A stretch of DNA of 64,000 nucleotides from Corticium candelabrum (taxonomy: Eukaryota > Porifera > Homoscleromorpha > Homosclerophorida > Plakinidae), in NCBI RefSeq assembly GCF_963422355.1, contig NC_085093.1, forward strand, positions 1,023,051 to 1,087,050, in the 5' to 3' direction. The notes beneath the pieces were generated by a model. That model had not been told where the DNA came from. It saw only the letters and a program-made list of their open reading frames with translations, and searched no databases. Each line of letters opens with the position of its first letter. Within the stretch, counting starts at the first letter, position 1. Positions 30,888-46,290 of this stretch are shown here, piece by piece. The translations under genes were made by a program, and so were the position numbers.

Positions 30888-33800
30888 GTGCTCGTACTTT
30901 AGTAGTAATAATAGTGACACTGTTCGTTTTTGCAACTGCAGATGAGGTTACGCAGTCAGAGTCTGTTGATTTCAGTAAGTTACGCGCTTATTTTGCCATA
31001 GCCTAGCTAACTACTAATTCTAAAAATGAATAATCTTGTGTCTGATGTCGCGCAGTCGATGAGGACCTGTGTGACGATGTCGACTGCCCGTCCAACGAGC
31101 ACTGCGAGATGACAGTGGAGACAGGACCGATCTGCGTCTCGTGCGTCGTCCACGAGCAGTGCCCCACTAAGCCGAAGCTAGTATGCGGAAGCGACGACAA
31201 GACGTACTTGAATGAGTGCCACATGCGACGTTCGGCTTGCGAAAACGGCAAGAAGCTGGCTGTAAAAAGTGAAGGAGCATGTGGTGGTAAGTCAACCGCC
31301 CTGGATTCCAGACTGTGTTGGTCATGCACCAAAATGTTGTGTCAATGTTCTCTTTGCACTTATCATAGCTTTACCTTTTGACCCCTGCCTGAGCATTCTT
31401 TGCAGTCCTGGCTATAAGTGTGAGATGGAAATAGAAGATCGTAGTGAGGCAACTCTCACTCCCAGGTGTGTTTGTTCTGATTCTGACGGCAAGTGTGCTG
31501 ATGAGGAAGAAGTAGAGAAACCATGTGGAGATCACACGTGCAAGTCGTTTGAGGACTGTATTATCAATAGGGAGAACTTGCATGTCTGCTGTCTAATGAA
31601 CTGCTCATCTCCTGCTGCCATTCAACAGTTTCATCGTCCCGTTCCTCTTTGTGGCAGCAACAAAATTATCTACAGCAGCCTCTGTCTTTTGGATAAAATC
31701 AGATGTTTGACTGGCAAGACTGTTGATGTTGAACCCATAATAGATGACTGTATTTCTCATGGTACTAGAAGCAACTTACAGTTTTAAAGACCAAATGATG
31801 TTGATCGAAATTCGTCTGTTGTTTAGAAAGTTCACATCAGTGTGGGTCGAAGGACAGAATATGCTCTCCGTTTCAGTTATGTGCTAGACATGACTCTGGT
31901 TTTAGTTGTTGTCCCACAAGTTGCCCTGATTTGGAAAAGAAGGTGTGTGGTACTGATGGACACGTTTATACCAATACTTGTCACATGTTGAGACATGCCT
32001 GTATGAGTGGACAAGAAATAGAAAAGCAAGACATGATACATTGCAGCAAATGTAAGTTTGAATGTGTTTAATTTTTGGTACTATTATTAATTAAATACTA
32101 TCAGTTTGGCAGAATGGCATAAGATAGTCATATGTATATTTCCCATTTTTCTTTTTATTGATTTTTTGACTGGATGTCTTTCTGCTGGATCAAAAAAGAA
32201 AGGGAGTGTGATCTAGCTATGTGGGGATATATCTTGCCCTGGTTGCCATAACATGTACAGATGATATACTACTTTAATCATTTTGTTGCTTTCTGGATAT
32301 CCAAAAGTATTGTTGATGCTGCAAATGCACAAGGAAACACACTGACCAGCTTGAATGTGTTGTATAGTATGTTAGTTTGATACCAGTTGCTGTTGACAAA
32401 TGGTAATGCATGTTAGCGTGTTGCCATAGATATATCCACACCCATACTGGTCATAATGTAAAAAGCAGTTTGTTTCTTAATAATGAATAACATAATACAG
32501 AAATAGAACAGATCGGTAAGCTCGATAAAAAGTGGCTTGTTGATTACCAGATCTCTTCTCGTGTATTCTGCTGGTGGTAAGATTTGGAGCTGTTTCTAAT
32601 TTAGAGTTGAATACTGATTATTTAAATGAGCAGTTTGTGAACTTAAAAGTTGTACAAATACTGTATATATAAAGCAAGACTGGGTGGCATAAGTGAGGAT
32701 CGATAATTGGGACTATATCAGGGAGGCACGAATGTTGACATAAATGTTGGCATAAATGTCAACGGGTATCAAACAATACAGGTAGTTACGGTGTGACTAG
32801 AATAGACAAACTTACTTTGGTAGCCTTGATTGTTATTGGAATCAGAATGATCCCTGTAGCAGTCTGGTGCAAAGTTTGCATTTGCTGCCTTTGTTATTTT
32901 ATCATGGTTTGTGTGGTCAAGTCACTATGAGGTGATTTCAGTGTGTATCCGAGCTAGTCTTACTTCAATTAGTGGTATCTGCATCTACAGCATTGGAATT
33001 GCAAAATTTTTGAAAATTTGGATTTGCAGGTGAGACCTAACTTTTACTATGACATAGGATAGTTTCAGACTCAATCGCTACAAATCGATGTATTTTTGGC
33101 TAGCCAGTAATGGACTGGGGTAGTTTAATTGGCCTATGAAAAATGGACCAGGATGTTCAGGATCTTGTTATCTGAACCAAAAAGTGGAATGTCTGTTGAA
33201 AAGATACTTTCATTCAACAATTTCTTGACATTTATTTCAACCATGATATTGTATCAAAGAATTTCGTATCAGTAAGCAAAAACAAACACAATCCTCTTCT
33301 TCTTGTAATACATTTCTCTACCCTTGATGGCAAAACTCTTTGCTTTCTCTTGGGTGGCTTTCTTCTTAATGATTAATCCATACAACCCTCCAGGTAAACT
33401 TTGTCAGGAAAGTGTACTAAAATGAAGCATTGACTAAATCTATGTCTTTTTTTATCACTGCTCGACATTTCTTCATCGCTTCATTGAAAGTTCTAATCCT
33501 AACCCTAGACGAGAATGATCAATGTTGAGAGAAGGCCCCACCAAAGAAACGTCTGATCGTCTCCCTCCATTGACACGTGCACTGTGACAGTGTCAGATGA
33601 TGTAATGTATTATTAATGTCAATGGCACAAATTCCAACAAAAACCATACTGTATGTGTGGTATCACTGGTATGTATTAGGAAGGAGCCGACTACATATTT
33701 GACCTTGAAATATGGACTCATTCCTTATTTTGCAACCAGAAATGGATTAGGGTGGCTGCCAAGAATGCACCTCTCATGGTTTTTGCTAATACATTGTTGG

Positions 33801-35059
33801 TGTTTATGCATGCTTTGAAGGTTCCGTCTGTAGTTATAGTTCTATCTGCTGTTTATATCAAACCATTATAATGGAGTATCTATAGCTCTTAGTATAAAGT
33901 TTAGGTTAGATATCAGAGAGAGAGAGAGAAGGTAATTTTTCAAATGAACTTTGTGGTCATCCACATAAGTTGCAGTTGGTATTAGAGATGGGTTGTGGTA
34001 TTTGGACTAATGGCTTTTTAATTTAGTTTAGTTGCTGAGAATGCAATGTTTGTTTAGTATACTGGCAATGATTTTATCAGCAAGATTAGTTTTTAGATTC
34101 TATAATGATAATGTTAATTAACATTTTGTGAATTGATGATCCTTGATGCAAAGTTATGATTTATGATGCCAGGTAATTAATGATCTTGGTGCATGTTCCT
34201 TACTGTTGCTGGTGTGTATGTATGTATGTGTAAGTATTGTCAGATGTCTATTGATAACATGCACCAGAAGATGAATGATTTACTAACACAACAGCGGTAA
34301 AGAATAAGTAAATTGCAATCCTTGTTACTTCCAACCTTTCATGTTGCTTTATTTAATTAATAACAATAAATGGGTTTGAGTAGTACATTTGACTAATGTT
34401 GACTCTAGCTTGCTACTGTGTAATTGTGTGTAAATGCATGACAGTGTGGAGCTATTTTATCGTGAAACTTCTGATTTGAAATAATATATACGTGTACAGT
34501 ACACAAATGAAATACTAAAATACTAGAAGCAAGTCTCAACTTGCCTTGCAGCTTCCTTTCCCTTGCTAAGTCTTTGCCAGTTGTACTTAATTAGTTAATA
34601 CTTTCTTGAGTATCTCTCTAAGTTGAGTTAGATGTTGTGTCTGTTTTGATTTACACATAAAGGCCAACTTGTCAGCAGTTTACAACTACTATGCTTAGGT
34701 GGCATTTGATTGAGTTATACACTTACAGACTCAGTATGTGAGTGTTTTATTGTCTATCCATGTATGCAGTTACATCGTTTATTTAATTAAGTGAAACTAA
34801 GAAAAATGAGAGTATGAGTACACTGCATAAAGAAGTGTATTGCCTGTGGTTTGTGTAGCATGTAAACTGCACCATCGAACTCGTGAAGCAATGAGTGGCT
34901 CGAAGTACACACTACATCAAGACAGCTGCACAGAATGGTGAGTAGATCAGCAAGTACTGCAAATGTTACACGTGATGAAACCGCATTTGTTTTAGCACCT
35001 GTAATAATGGAGAATGGCTGTGCGACAGTAGTCCTTGCATGAAGAAGTTGCTGCACTGA
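30878..35059 (+). CDS. Secreted follistatin/Kazal-domain protein with C-terminal VWC-like module
   Basis: Six exons deduced: 30878-30974, 31056-31286, 31369-31761, 31827-32051, 34859-34937, 34996-35059, joining in frame to 362 residues. Exon 1 encodes a signal peptide (hydrophobic VVIIVTLFVFATA). Exons 2-4 carry three cysteine-rich follistatin/Kazal units (CGSDDKTYLNECHM, CGSNKIIYSSLCLL, CGTDGHVYTNTCHM). The last exons give a VWC-like end (SKYTLHQDSCTECTCNNGEW...C). Such proteins act outside the cell as protease inhibitors or growth-factor binders, and the order recalls FSTL1 without EF hands. Role here is inference. The start codon overlaps the TDP2 stop by several bases, so an unseen upstream exon or a shared transcript is possible. 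Intron 4 is 2.8 kb and may hide further exons. Confidence 0.7.
32052..34858. other. Large intron of the Kazal/VWC gene
   Basis: AT-rich 2.8 kb without recognisable genes. A short minus-strand lysine-rich frame (KKKATQEKAKSFAIKG) near 33300-33400 could be a gene relic but has no further support. Confidence 0.4.
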
Positions 35060-36639
35060 ATGACTGCAGAGTCGGGGACAGCAGCAAGTGTACAAATTTG
35101 AAAAAGTGCAAGAAACACTAGTTTAAAAGTGAACTTCATGTTTGTCACGCCTTAGGTGTGACCAGCTTTTGAAGGAACGGTGATTTGTTGTAGATGTAGT
35201 TGTAGTTTTTCTCATAGAGTACATTCTGTTGCTTGTTTTGCGTAGACGTCAAGAAAATATGATTATTTCTTCTGACTGTATGACCTGTGCACGTATTTGC
35301 GGTGAGTCGACACAATTTATTGCAATTTAGAGCATGACTGCTGGGCGCTATAAGCAGGAGCCCATAGTATCGTGAGGTATTGGAGGCGTACAGGATGGTC
35401 TGATGCTAAATAAGGGTCAGAGTAATGAGTTCCGAGGCGCTTATCTAATTTGTTGACACTGCCCTGTTGTATCGCATTTCGCTGAGAGGAAGCGGTGTCT
35501 CCTCTTTCTTCTGGTTTGTCTCCATCTTTGCGCGCAAAGTTTCCGCGGAGAGTCGAGCGATCAGACCACTTGTCTATTTCCACAGTGCCTGGATGCTTCC
35601 CGTCCTGCAGACAAGCTTTCCGGTCGTGGGTTGCGGTCTAGCAAATCGTCGGATCATTTACCATTCAAATTAGCGAGGCCGTTGTTTTGCGCTGTCTCGG
35701 CGTTGATTGGTGCGGTGCGAGCGGCGAGGTGTCTTCATCGCAAATCAACAACAAAGCGGCCGCTTTGATATCGACGAGAGCAGGCTAGCTGCAGACGTTG
35801 GGCCACAAGCCGCCATTCGGCTGCCTACGACCGTAGTGTTTGCACGAGTTGCTTGGCTGTCCGCTACTTTGTCTTCTAACACTTCCTAGCTGCTTGTTCT
35901 CTGAGGTGAGTATCACAACGTCGTTTTGTGGCCGCTGTGGCGTGCTAAATCGAGTTTCACCGAAATCGAGCGTTTCGCTGCGTCGTTCCATCTGCTCGTG
36001 ACGATATCGAACGTTATCGGTGTGGCCGACTGGTCGCTACGAGTTCATAGTTTGCATTTCTCGACGCTCGCGACGGACGTTCGTGCCCGATCGCCGTCGC
36101 GTTTACTCGCCTGCAGGATCACATTTCAAACGCGCCGTGTAGGAAGGGCCTGGTAGGCGCCGCGGCTTCAATGTCCTTTGATGCTCGCGTGTAAGAACGT
36201 GTAGAGAAGAGTGTATAACGTATACAGGCCGCCTTGGTTTGTGCTACTCGGTATACTGAGTGTTGATTTGGGTGGGCTAGTTTGCGGTAACGTATCGCTA
36301 AATCATCACGACGTAGAGCCGCTTGACTAAGGCGGGGGAGTGTCCTAATTTCAGGACATTGATCGGAGCTCGGCGTCGTACAAGACACACGGAGGGCCGC
36401 TCTTTTCGATCATTAGCGGCGTCTTTGTTGACGAGCTGTCGGTTTAGTCGCATCTTTGAGGATAGTGACTTCCACTTCCGCTCGCAGTTCGAATCTTTGC
36501 TTTTGTTGATTTTCGACGTCTTGTCTCACTCTCTGATTTGTGTAACTAGTTCCAGTCTCGAGATAGCCGACAGCTGCTTGACATTGTTTTTGGCTTTTCG
36601 TCCTCGAGGGAATAACTCTAGCTATCGACTGACCGGAAG
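35060..36639. promoter_or_regulatory. Axin 5' region
   Basis: GC-rich and CpG-rich (notably 35480-36640) compared with the rest of the window. No conserved protein is seen in any frame. A good donor (CTGAG followed by GTGAGTATC) at about 35903 suggests a non-coding first exon. The region probably holds the Axin promoter and a long 5' untranslated leader. Confidence 0.5.
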
Positions 36640-39300
36640 ATGGTGGAGCCGCTTCGATTTTCAGAGATGACAGAATCGGATCGGGACGCTTTCATCCGCG
36701 ACGCGAGGTCGCCGTTTGACTATAGTCTGGAGTTCAGCGATGGAGAAGACGTTGCAAACGAAGTGATCGGAACAGCTTCTCCTCCCGATTGTGACAAATG
36801 GTCGCAGTCGATCGAAGTGCTTTTGGACGATCCGGCTGGATTAGAGGTGTTTCGTACGTTTTTGACCGACCAGAAGAGAGAGCAAGGTCTCAGCTTTTGG
36901 ATGGCGACGAAAATGTTCCGCGATAACGCGTTCTTGCAGAACGGAGGAGCAAAAGAGAACCTGCAGCTTCAAGCGCGATCAATTTTCACTCAGTATCTTG
37001 CAAAGAGCGCACCCCAACGAGTCCTCATAAGAGATTCGACGACAAGAAAGATCGGCGCTGCACTTCAAGTCAAAGCCGTTGCGGGTGATCTATTCGTCGA
37101 CGCCCAAGCTGAGACGGTGGCGAGAATGACGGAACGAGACTATCCGGAATTCCTGAGATCTGCTATCTTTCGTGAATACGTCGAGAAGGCCAGCCGACGG
37201 CGGCAACGGCAGCACGATGCTCATTCTGACGTGCTATTGACGCTTTCGGTTCAAGGCAATGGAGAACCCGTCTCACCCCCTTATTCCTACACACAGTCAT
37301 TATGGGGTCCTCCCGAACCGTCACCGCTCTGGGACACGAAAATTATGAGCACTGTCGCTACGAGAGACGAAGACGACGCCACGTCGGTCAGCGATATGGC
37401 TACAAATAACGAGTAAGTGTTTGTGTGTTGTTTCAAGCTTCGAGTGCCGTCTGGAAACCTCGAGTCTAGAATTCTCTTTGCAAGTTCGCCGCCCTATTTT
37501 TTGTATGCCTTGCAAGCGTCCCGTTTGCTCTTACTAAACGAATTAGGAAGCTTGTTCGATAGTCAAATTGAGCGCTGAACGAATGCTATGTCGTTATTTA
37601 CAGAGAGTCTGCCTCGAGGCGAAGTCAGAGACGACAACGGATGAGAGAACAGAGAAGTAAACGGGAAGTTGCAGCTTTCAAATTGGATAATTTGCCGAAG
37701 GAAGAGTACGCCGAGGTATGTAGCTGCATGTAGCTGCATGTCACTTTTTGAGCTCTTACTGCTTACGCATGTGGGCGCGGCTCGAAGGCGGGTAGCTTCT
37801 CTGACGTAATGTTTGGAGAAGTCGGCTGCATTGCTATAGATTCGAGCTTTCGCCGGTCACGTCTAATCTATTTCCGTATTAGGAGGTACCCAGACCGCGG
37901 AAACCCCAGCCAGCAATCAAACCTGCCGAGTTTTCTTGTTTGCTCGAGGATCGACTGAACGAAGTGATCAGAAATCGCGAACTACCGAGGGTGTTGGGAA
38001 ACAGGAGACTATTGGATGATATCGCTGAACAACCAGTAAGTTATTATATCTTTTATTAGATATAATTAATTCATTTAGAGTCCTTGATGGTCTGGAAGAC
38101 CACAGGATGCTGTGTGTGATACTTGAATAGATCAAGTATCCATTCTGTTGCCTGTGGTCACCGTTTAAATAAAAGATCAGGGTTACTAATGGTCGTTGTT
38201 TTGTATAGGAGCAGAGTGACTGCACACCTATGAATGCACAATCTGTATTGGAGCAACTCTCTGTTCCGCCTGTCAGCAGCCGAATGAGCGATGTTTCTAG
38301 CGAAAGTGGCGTGTCGCAGGCATCGGCAGAGTGGTACGCGCAGCATAGAAAAGAACGAGCTGCTATTACAAGGAAAATGCCCATTGACTCGGGTCACCAC
38401 TCGGACCTTGTCTCATCAGTCGAGGACTTGGTTAGAGCAACAAAGTTGTGTGACACACCTGCACAGGAGAGGCACAGACGCTTGTCGCAACAGAGGCATG
38501 AACATCAGCATCACCACAAGCACAGCCACCACCATCATTACGTTCCTAAAGATCGACACCATCTTCATCCTCTCATGCATGATGCATCTAGCACTTCTAC
38601 GTTTCCGAGGAGTAGAGGCAGGAGAGACTTTTCATCGTCACAGAGTGTGATGTCGGATCCTTGGGCGATGGCTTCTCCTGACCAGAGATCGGTTTACTCA
38701 TCGACGTCGGCCGATGAAACACTATCTTTTACATTTGAGAGACAGTTTGCGGCTAGTAGTAGTTCGTCTGTCGTTTCGTATCGAAGCAATCCCGAGCGGC
38801 AATCTGAGCGGCAACCGGTTGTCTTCTCTTGTGCGACTCGATATGATTCATCACAGATGAGAGCGCATAGCCAGTAAGTCATTGTAGATTGATTTATCTA
38901 TTGCATGCAAGTAGCACAATTGACTAGAAACATTGCATACACATGTACGTGTCCAGTCTATAGCTTCCTTTCTACTCGGCATTTTATATCTACTGTTGTA
39001 AACTGCAGTGTTGTGTGATGATGTTTGTTATTTAGACATCGTTATCGATCGTCCAGTGCAAAAAGCATTGAAGTCGTGTACAAACTGAATGGTGACAAAT
39101 ACAAGCAGTACCTCCCTGGTCCTCAAGTCACTTTGGCAGACTTCAAGACACTTGTTGGGGGCAAATACAAATATTTCTTTGAAGTACAAGATCCTAGCGA
39201 TCCTGAAGCATACTTCGAAGAGTTTACTACGGACAGTGATCTTCTTCCAATTTATGATGGTCGAATTGTTGGCCGAGTTAGGGCACAAAAAGCCGACTAA
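36640..39300 (+). CDS. AXIN1: Axin (RGS-DIX scaffold of the Wnt destruction complex)
   Basis: Five exons: 36640-37412, 37604-37715, 37883-38035, 38209-38873, 39036-39300, joining in frame to 655 residues. The RGS domain at about residues 50-180 (KWSQSIEVLLDDPAGLEVF...LDDP start, EYPEFL-like RDYPEFLRS end) binds APC in known Axins. Exon 3 encodes KPAEFSCLLEDRLNEVI, which lines up with the GSK3-binding helix of vertebrate Axin (QKFAEELIHRLEAV). A His-rich run (about residues 420-445) follows. The C-terminal DIX domain (VVYKLNGDKYKQYLP to IVGRVRAQKAD) mediates head-to-tail polymers with Dishevelled. I see no clear tankyrase-binding motif at the N-terminus and no convincing beta-catenin helix. 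A second Met (36664) is possible. Axin1/Axin2 split does not apply outside vertebrates. Confidence 0.92.
38098..38159 (+). other. Imperfect hairpin inside Axin intron 3
   Basis: A 62-base foldback: GACCACAGG (38098-38106) pairs with CCTGTGGTC (38151-38159), and GATACTTGA (38118-38126) with TCAAGTATC (38132-38140) around a 5-base loop. A 10-11 base internal bulge lies between the two 9-bp stems. It lies in a 173-base intron, so a small structured RNA precursor is conceivable; unproven. Confidence 0.5.
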
Positions 39301-39633
39301 GTAAAAATACTGTCACTAGATGACTTTTGCAAACTTTCACTACATCTGTTAGGTAATGTGGAGATTATTAGCTTTTATTTAATTAAATAGTAGCAGGTTT
39401 ATGGAACATCGTCCATTGCTCAGAATTTGAAGTATACAGTGTGAATGTTCAGTGGGTGTCTACTGTCTGCTAGAAAGTGTGTAACTTGGAAATGCACAAA
39501 GCATCACTACGCTCATCATCTGATATATCAGTTTCTTATTTGAGATCATGTTCACTCTATTGACACAACCAAAAACATCAAAAGTACCCTCGCGTGGCCA
39601 GACTGCTCCCCTCTCGCTAAGCTTAGCAAGTAT
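39301..39633. other. Convergent intergenic gap, Axin / eL18
   Basis: About 330 bases of 3' flanks of both genes. Nothing else is visible. Confidence 0.5.
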
Positions 39634-40401
39634 CTACGCTTTGTATGCGCGACTGTTCCTTTTGCCACGTGCTCTCTCAAACTTTCTGCCCTTGGATCTC
39701 ACATATGGCTTGGTATGCGTGTGTGGAACACCCGGTGCTCGACCGAAGTGCCTCACAGCTTCACGTGCTTTTCTCGGTCCTTGCAGCAGCACCGTTTTCT
39801 CGCCGCGCGGTGCACGCAGTGCCAGTTGGTCAAACGAGATGCATTCTCCTCCAGCCTTCAAGATCCGTGCACGTGCACCGGCTGTAAATCGCAACGCACA
39901 AACGCGTAGCTTTGGAACTTCCAGCTGTCTAACATCGTCTGTAATTGTCCCTACGATGACTGCAACCTTTTCCTCTCGACCCGGCTTGCTCATCTGCTTC
40001 GTCTATAAAACACACAAACAAAAATCGGACGCAGATTTCATACACCCAACGTGAGGTATACTTACCAGACGAGATATTGAAACAGGTGGTCTATTGGTTT
40101 TGCTCATGTACAAACGCTTGAGAACAACTTTATTGAATGAAGAGTTCGTTCGCCTTACTAGAAAGCGGTAGAGCTGAAAACATGATGAAACGTTCACTCA
40201 AAACAACAGAATTCCTGAAACACTTCGGTCGTACTTACTTTTACAAGTAAACGGATATACAAGTCCTTAGACTTGGGCTCCCGCCTTATTGACTTTCTTT
40301 TCTTTCGATGGTCTATATCTATTCCCTACAAGAAACGAAATCGCATCATCTCCCGCATCGTAAAAGACGTAGACGGTAGGATGGAATCAGATTCTCACCA
40401 T
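39634..40401 (-). CDS. RPL18: Ribosomal protein eL18 (large subunit)
   Basis: Four exons on the minus strand: 40401-40399 (the ATG alone), 40325-40239, 40173-40066, 40002-39634, giving exactly 188 residues, the usual eL18 length. The sequence follows the family throughout: [107 protein letters not shown] first exon of only the start codon is known from ribosomal protein genes. It is divergent from EGLN with about 50 bases between start codons. Confidence 0.97.
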
Positions 40402-40454
40402 CACGCTCGTCGAGCACTGTAACACTGCGCATGCGTACTACGTTTGCCGTTGTG
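40402..40454. promoter_or_regulatory. Ultra-short divergent promoter RPL18 / EGLN with NRF1-like site
   Basis: 53 bases between the eL18 ATG and the preferred EGLN ATG. TGCGCATGCGT at 40426-40436 matches the palindromic NRF1 consensus (YGCGCAYGCGCR) in nine or ten core positions. The upstream EGLN ATG (40431) lies inside this site. Confidence 0.65.
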
Positions 40455-43436
<2,982 letters not shown>

Positions 43437-43521
43437 TCAAGGTAGCATATTATACAGTACTACATATTATAGAGTATTATTATATATATTGAGTCATTGT
43501 TATTGTTCTTCTATTTGAATC

Positions 43522-44799
43522 CTAGTTGTAGCCATAGAAGTCTATGACATCTTTGCACATATACTCCACTATTTTAATATATTGTTTGATGACAGGATCT
43601 CGAATTAAACGATTCCAGACCAGCTGGGATACTTGCAGATTGCGTTTGATGGAGAAGAGCTCTTTCTGTTCCTGACTGCTAGCTGACATCTTTGTATTCA
43701 CAGCTATGTGCTGTGTTACATCAGGTGTTAGTTTAAGACCGTACCGTTGATAAAGTTTTCGAACAGTGTAGTATGGATTGCGAATGAGATCTTCATATGC
43801 AATCCAATCATACTCCCAGTTAAATAAACTGGTACCTCTTAGAGCATTGATATTGTATCTCATTTTAGAACACAATAATCTTGATTCACGCCTCGTCCAC
43901 TCTGAGATGTTGTTGCTGTAGTTTTGAAACTGTGATAGAGAATTATAAAGAGCTCCATGCTTAGCTACATTGAGTCGAGACATTATGGTTAGTCTTGGAT
44001 CCCTTACAAGATGAAGCACATACATGGGAATGGAATTTCCATTTGATCTGGCATAGGTATGGAGAATTGAGATGTTTTCTATACGAATAGTTTTGACTAC
44101 TACAGCCTGCTTTTTCAGACATACGTGATTGACATCTTTGTGTTGTAATGGTGGGCATAACCAGTGTCTAGTGCACCATTTTGAGCAGAATGGGGGGAAA
44201 ACAAAAGCTCGACTTGCAGTACGAGGGAAATACGTTGAAGCTGATATGTCATCGATGAGTTGTCTCGATAGAGGTGAAGAAAATGAGCACGAGGCAATAG
44301 AATGAAGAAGTTCTGTGATTGCATCTTGCTTGAGCCCTGTCTTGTCCATCACACCTTTGAATGGTTCGTAGAAATACAGGACCTGTTGACTCCTTTCAAA
44401 CAAACTGCCAAGGAAACTGGATCCTGATCGGAAAGTAGCCATAATTGTTATAAACTTTCTGTTCACAGTTGGAGTTTTTAATTCTTCAACTGAATCAAGG
44501 TCTAGTGCACATATCTGTCTGTCATTGAGAGCCTTTAGTCTTTTCTTTAATGTCATTTTGTAACTGACGTCTGACATTGGATTTCTCACATTTGCAGCTG
44601 ATATAGTTGTTTGAATCTTTGGTATCTTGCTCAACGGATTGACTTCTGTTCTTCTGGTGTTGATCCTTTTTTCTAGATTGGCTCGTAGTTTGAGAGATTT
44701 TCCTATTGGCTTCTCATCTTGTGTAGTTGTTACAACCAGGACTACTAGGGCTGTGCTAAGCCACCCAGATGTCAAGAGAATGACAGTTTTGAGTCGCAT
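43522..44799 (-). CDS. Carbohydrate sulfotransferase (CHST1/3-like, type II Golgi membrane protein)
   Basis: Single exon, 425 residues. A signal anchor at about residues 7-25 (VILLTSGWLSTALVVLVV) follows a short cytoplasmic end, typical of Golgi type II enzymes. The PAPS 5'-phosphosulfate site reads TFRSGSSFLGSLF, the 3'-phosphate site VLHLVRDPRLTIMSRL. EPFKGV and WIAYEDLIRNP are further family landmarks. These enzymes add 6-O-sulfate to Gal, GalNAc or GlcNAc of glycans. Which sugar cannot be told. Tail-to-tail with EGLN, with about 85 bases between stop codons. Intronless, as are vertebrate CHST1/2-type genes. Confidence 0.88.
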   Translation of the reverse strand: MRLKTVILLTSGWLSTALVVLVVTTTQDEKPIGKSLKLRANLEKRINTRRTEVNPLSKIPKIQTTISAANVRNPMSDVSYKMTLKKRLKALNDRQICALDLDSVEELKTPTVNRKFITIMATFRSGSSFLGSLFERSQQVLYFYEPFKGVMDKTGLKQDAITELLHSIASCSFSSPLSRQLIDDISASTYFPRTASRAFVFPPFCSKWCTRHWLCPPLQHKDVNHVCLKKQAVVVKTIRIENISILHTYARSNGNSIPMYVLHLVRDPRLTIMSRLNVAKHGALYNSLSQFQNYSNNISEWTRRESRLLCSKMRYNINALRGTSLFNWEYDWIAYEDLIRNPYYTVRKLYQRYGLKLTPDVTQHIAVNTKMSASSQEQKELFSIKRNLQVSQLVWNRLIRDPVIKQYIKIVEYMCKDVIDFYGYN

Positions 44800-45474
44800 T
44801 GCTTGTTTTCAGCACAAAGATATGTGCTAGATCTTTACAGTGAGGAGAACATGAGACGATGACTCAAACACAATCTCGTACTCATAGAGGCACCTCTCGT
44901 GAACTCAACTTTCACGTGACTTGCAAACTTAATGCACGTGATGTTGTATAAATGGGTAATTAATTAATTAATTATAGAATATATATATACACTTTTTACC
45001 TACATACTTTAAAGGATATATAGAGATGTTATTTCATACCACAAAATAGCCACCACATCAACACCATTGCTCTTGCCTTTGGCTGTAAGACTTGTTTTGA
45101 CGGCGATGGGCGCAGCTGATACGTGTATTACGTATCGTGTAGTCAAACCACTACAAACAAATTAGAAGCAACACGGGAAAAATAAAACAAAACCCAAACC
45201 AATACGAAATTAATTAATCAAATTAGCTATAGTGCACAGAAAACTACTACCTACTTTTGTGAGCATGCCCCGTGCCAGGAAATCATGTCGTTAACTTGAG
45301 ATCGATAAATCCGAGCTTCACTGTATCATTACGTTTGACTAAGTACGTAGCTGAACTCAACAAGCGCAACGGTACAGTACGTACACCGTACCGCCGTATG
45401 GCCTGCAACGTGGTCCGAAGACCGAGGCGAAACATTAAACAAATCCGGGACATTTCTATGGTTAGAAATTAACT
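44800..45474. promoter_or_regulatory. Divergent region, CHST-like / NUP85
   Basis: About 675 bases between start codons; it must hold both promoters. A short plus frame (45272-45472, Arg-rich) has no family likeness and is not called. TAATTAATTA runs near 44956 are AT-rich filler. Confidence 0.45.
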
Positions 45475-46175
45475 ATGACTTCGAATTCATTGCTTTTCTC
45501 GACCGAAAAAGCTATTGGAGAAGCTCCAGTTGTGGTAAGAACAATAGACAAAATTGGTAGATGTGCAATAGCAATCGTGTTGGATTCTCTTCATTCCGAT
45601 TTCTTCAACTTCTGTCTAAATTTGTTGCTCTGCTCTTGGCAGACTGTCCCAACATCACGGCCACTACCATTATCTCCGGTCTGGAGAGGTGGCATGAGCT
45701 TGATTGTTTATCCAACCACTTTTGGAAGGTTGGCATTAAGTTTTCCCTCTCTAGGTGAGATATCATGCACATCTGCATATGCAGCAGCCAGACATTGTTG
45801 TAGGGACTGCTAATCGTTCTAACAGGTGGGACCGCCACTTGCCACGACTCCCCTATACAGGAAATTGCGCAGGCAAAGGAATGGAATGTGTGCACTAGAA
45901 AACTGGCTAATCAAAGTCATGGCGTGTTCATGGACTTGCAGGAAGTTGGTGTAGGAGTAGGACAACAGCAGAGGTTGGTCTCAAGTTGTCTTTAATTAAT
46001 TATAGTGTGTTTCGATTTGCTTATTAAAAGTGGAGGCCATCAAAAATGTTTTATTAGTCGAATGCATCAGTTATCAATGAAACATTGGTTTGTTGAGGCT
46101 ATGGACAAATTACTGTGAAAGTTTTGGTTGCTATTAAAACGTGCTTTCTACTCTCGCAATTGTGCCATGCAAGGA

Positions 46176-46258
<83 letters not shown>

Positions 46259-46259
46259 A

Positions 46260-46290
<31 letters not shown>

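Noticed and set aside
33290-33400. Lysine-rich minus-strand frame in the Kazal gene intron
   Set aside because: Too short and isolated; I cannot tie it to any family.
45272-45472. Arg-rich 66-codon plus frame before NUP85
   Set aside because: No domain, no splice link to NUP85 in frame, and it lies in the divergent promoter.
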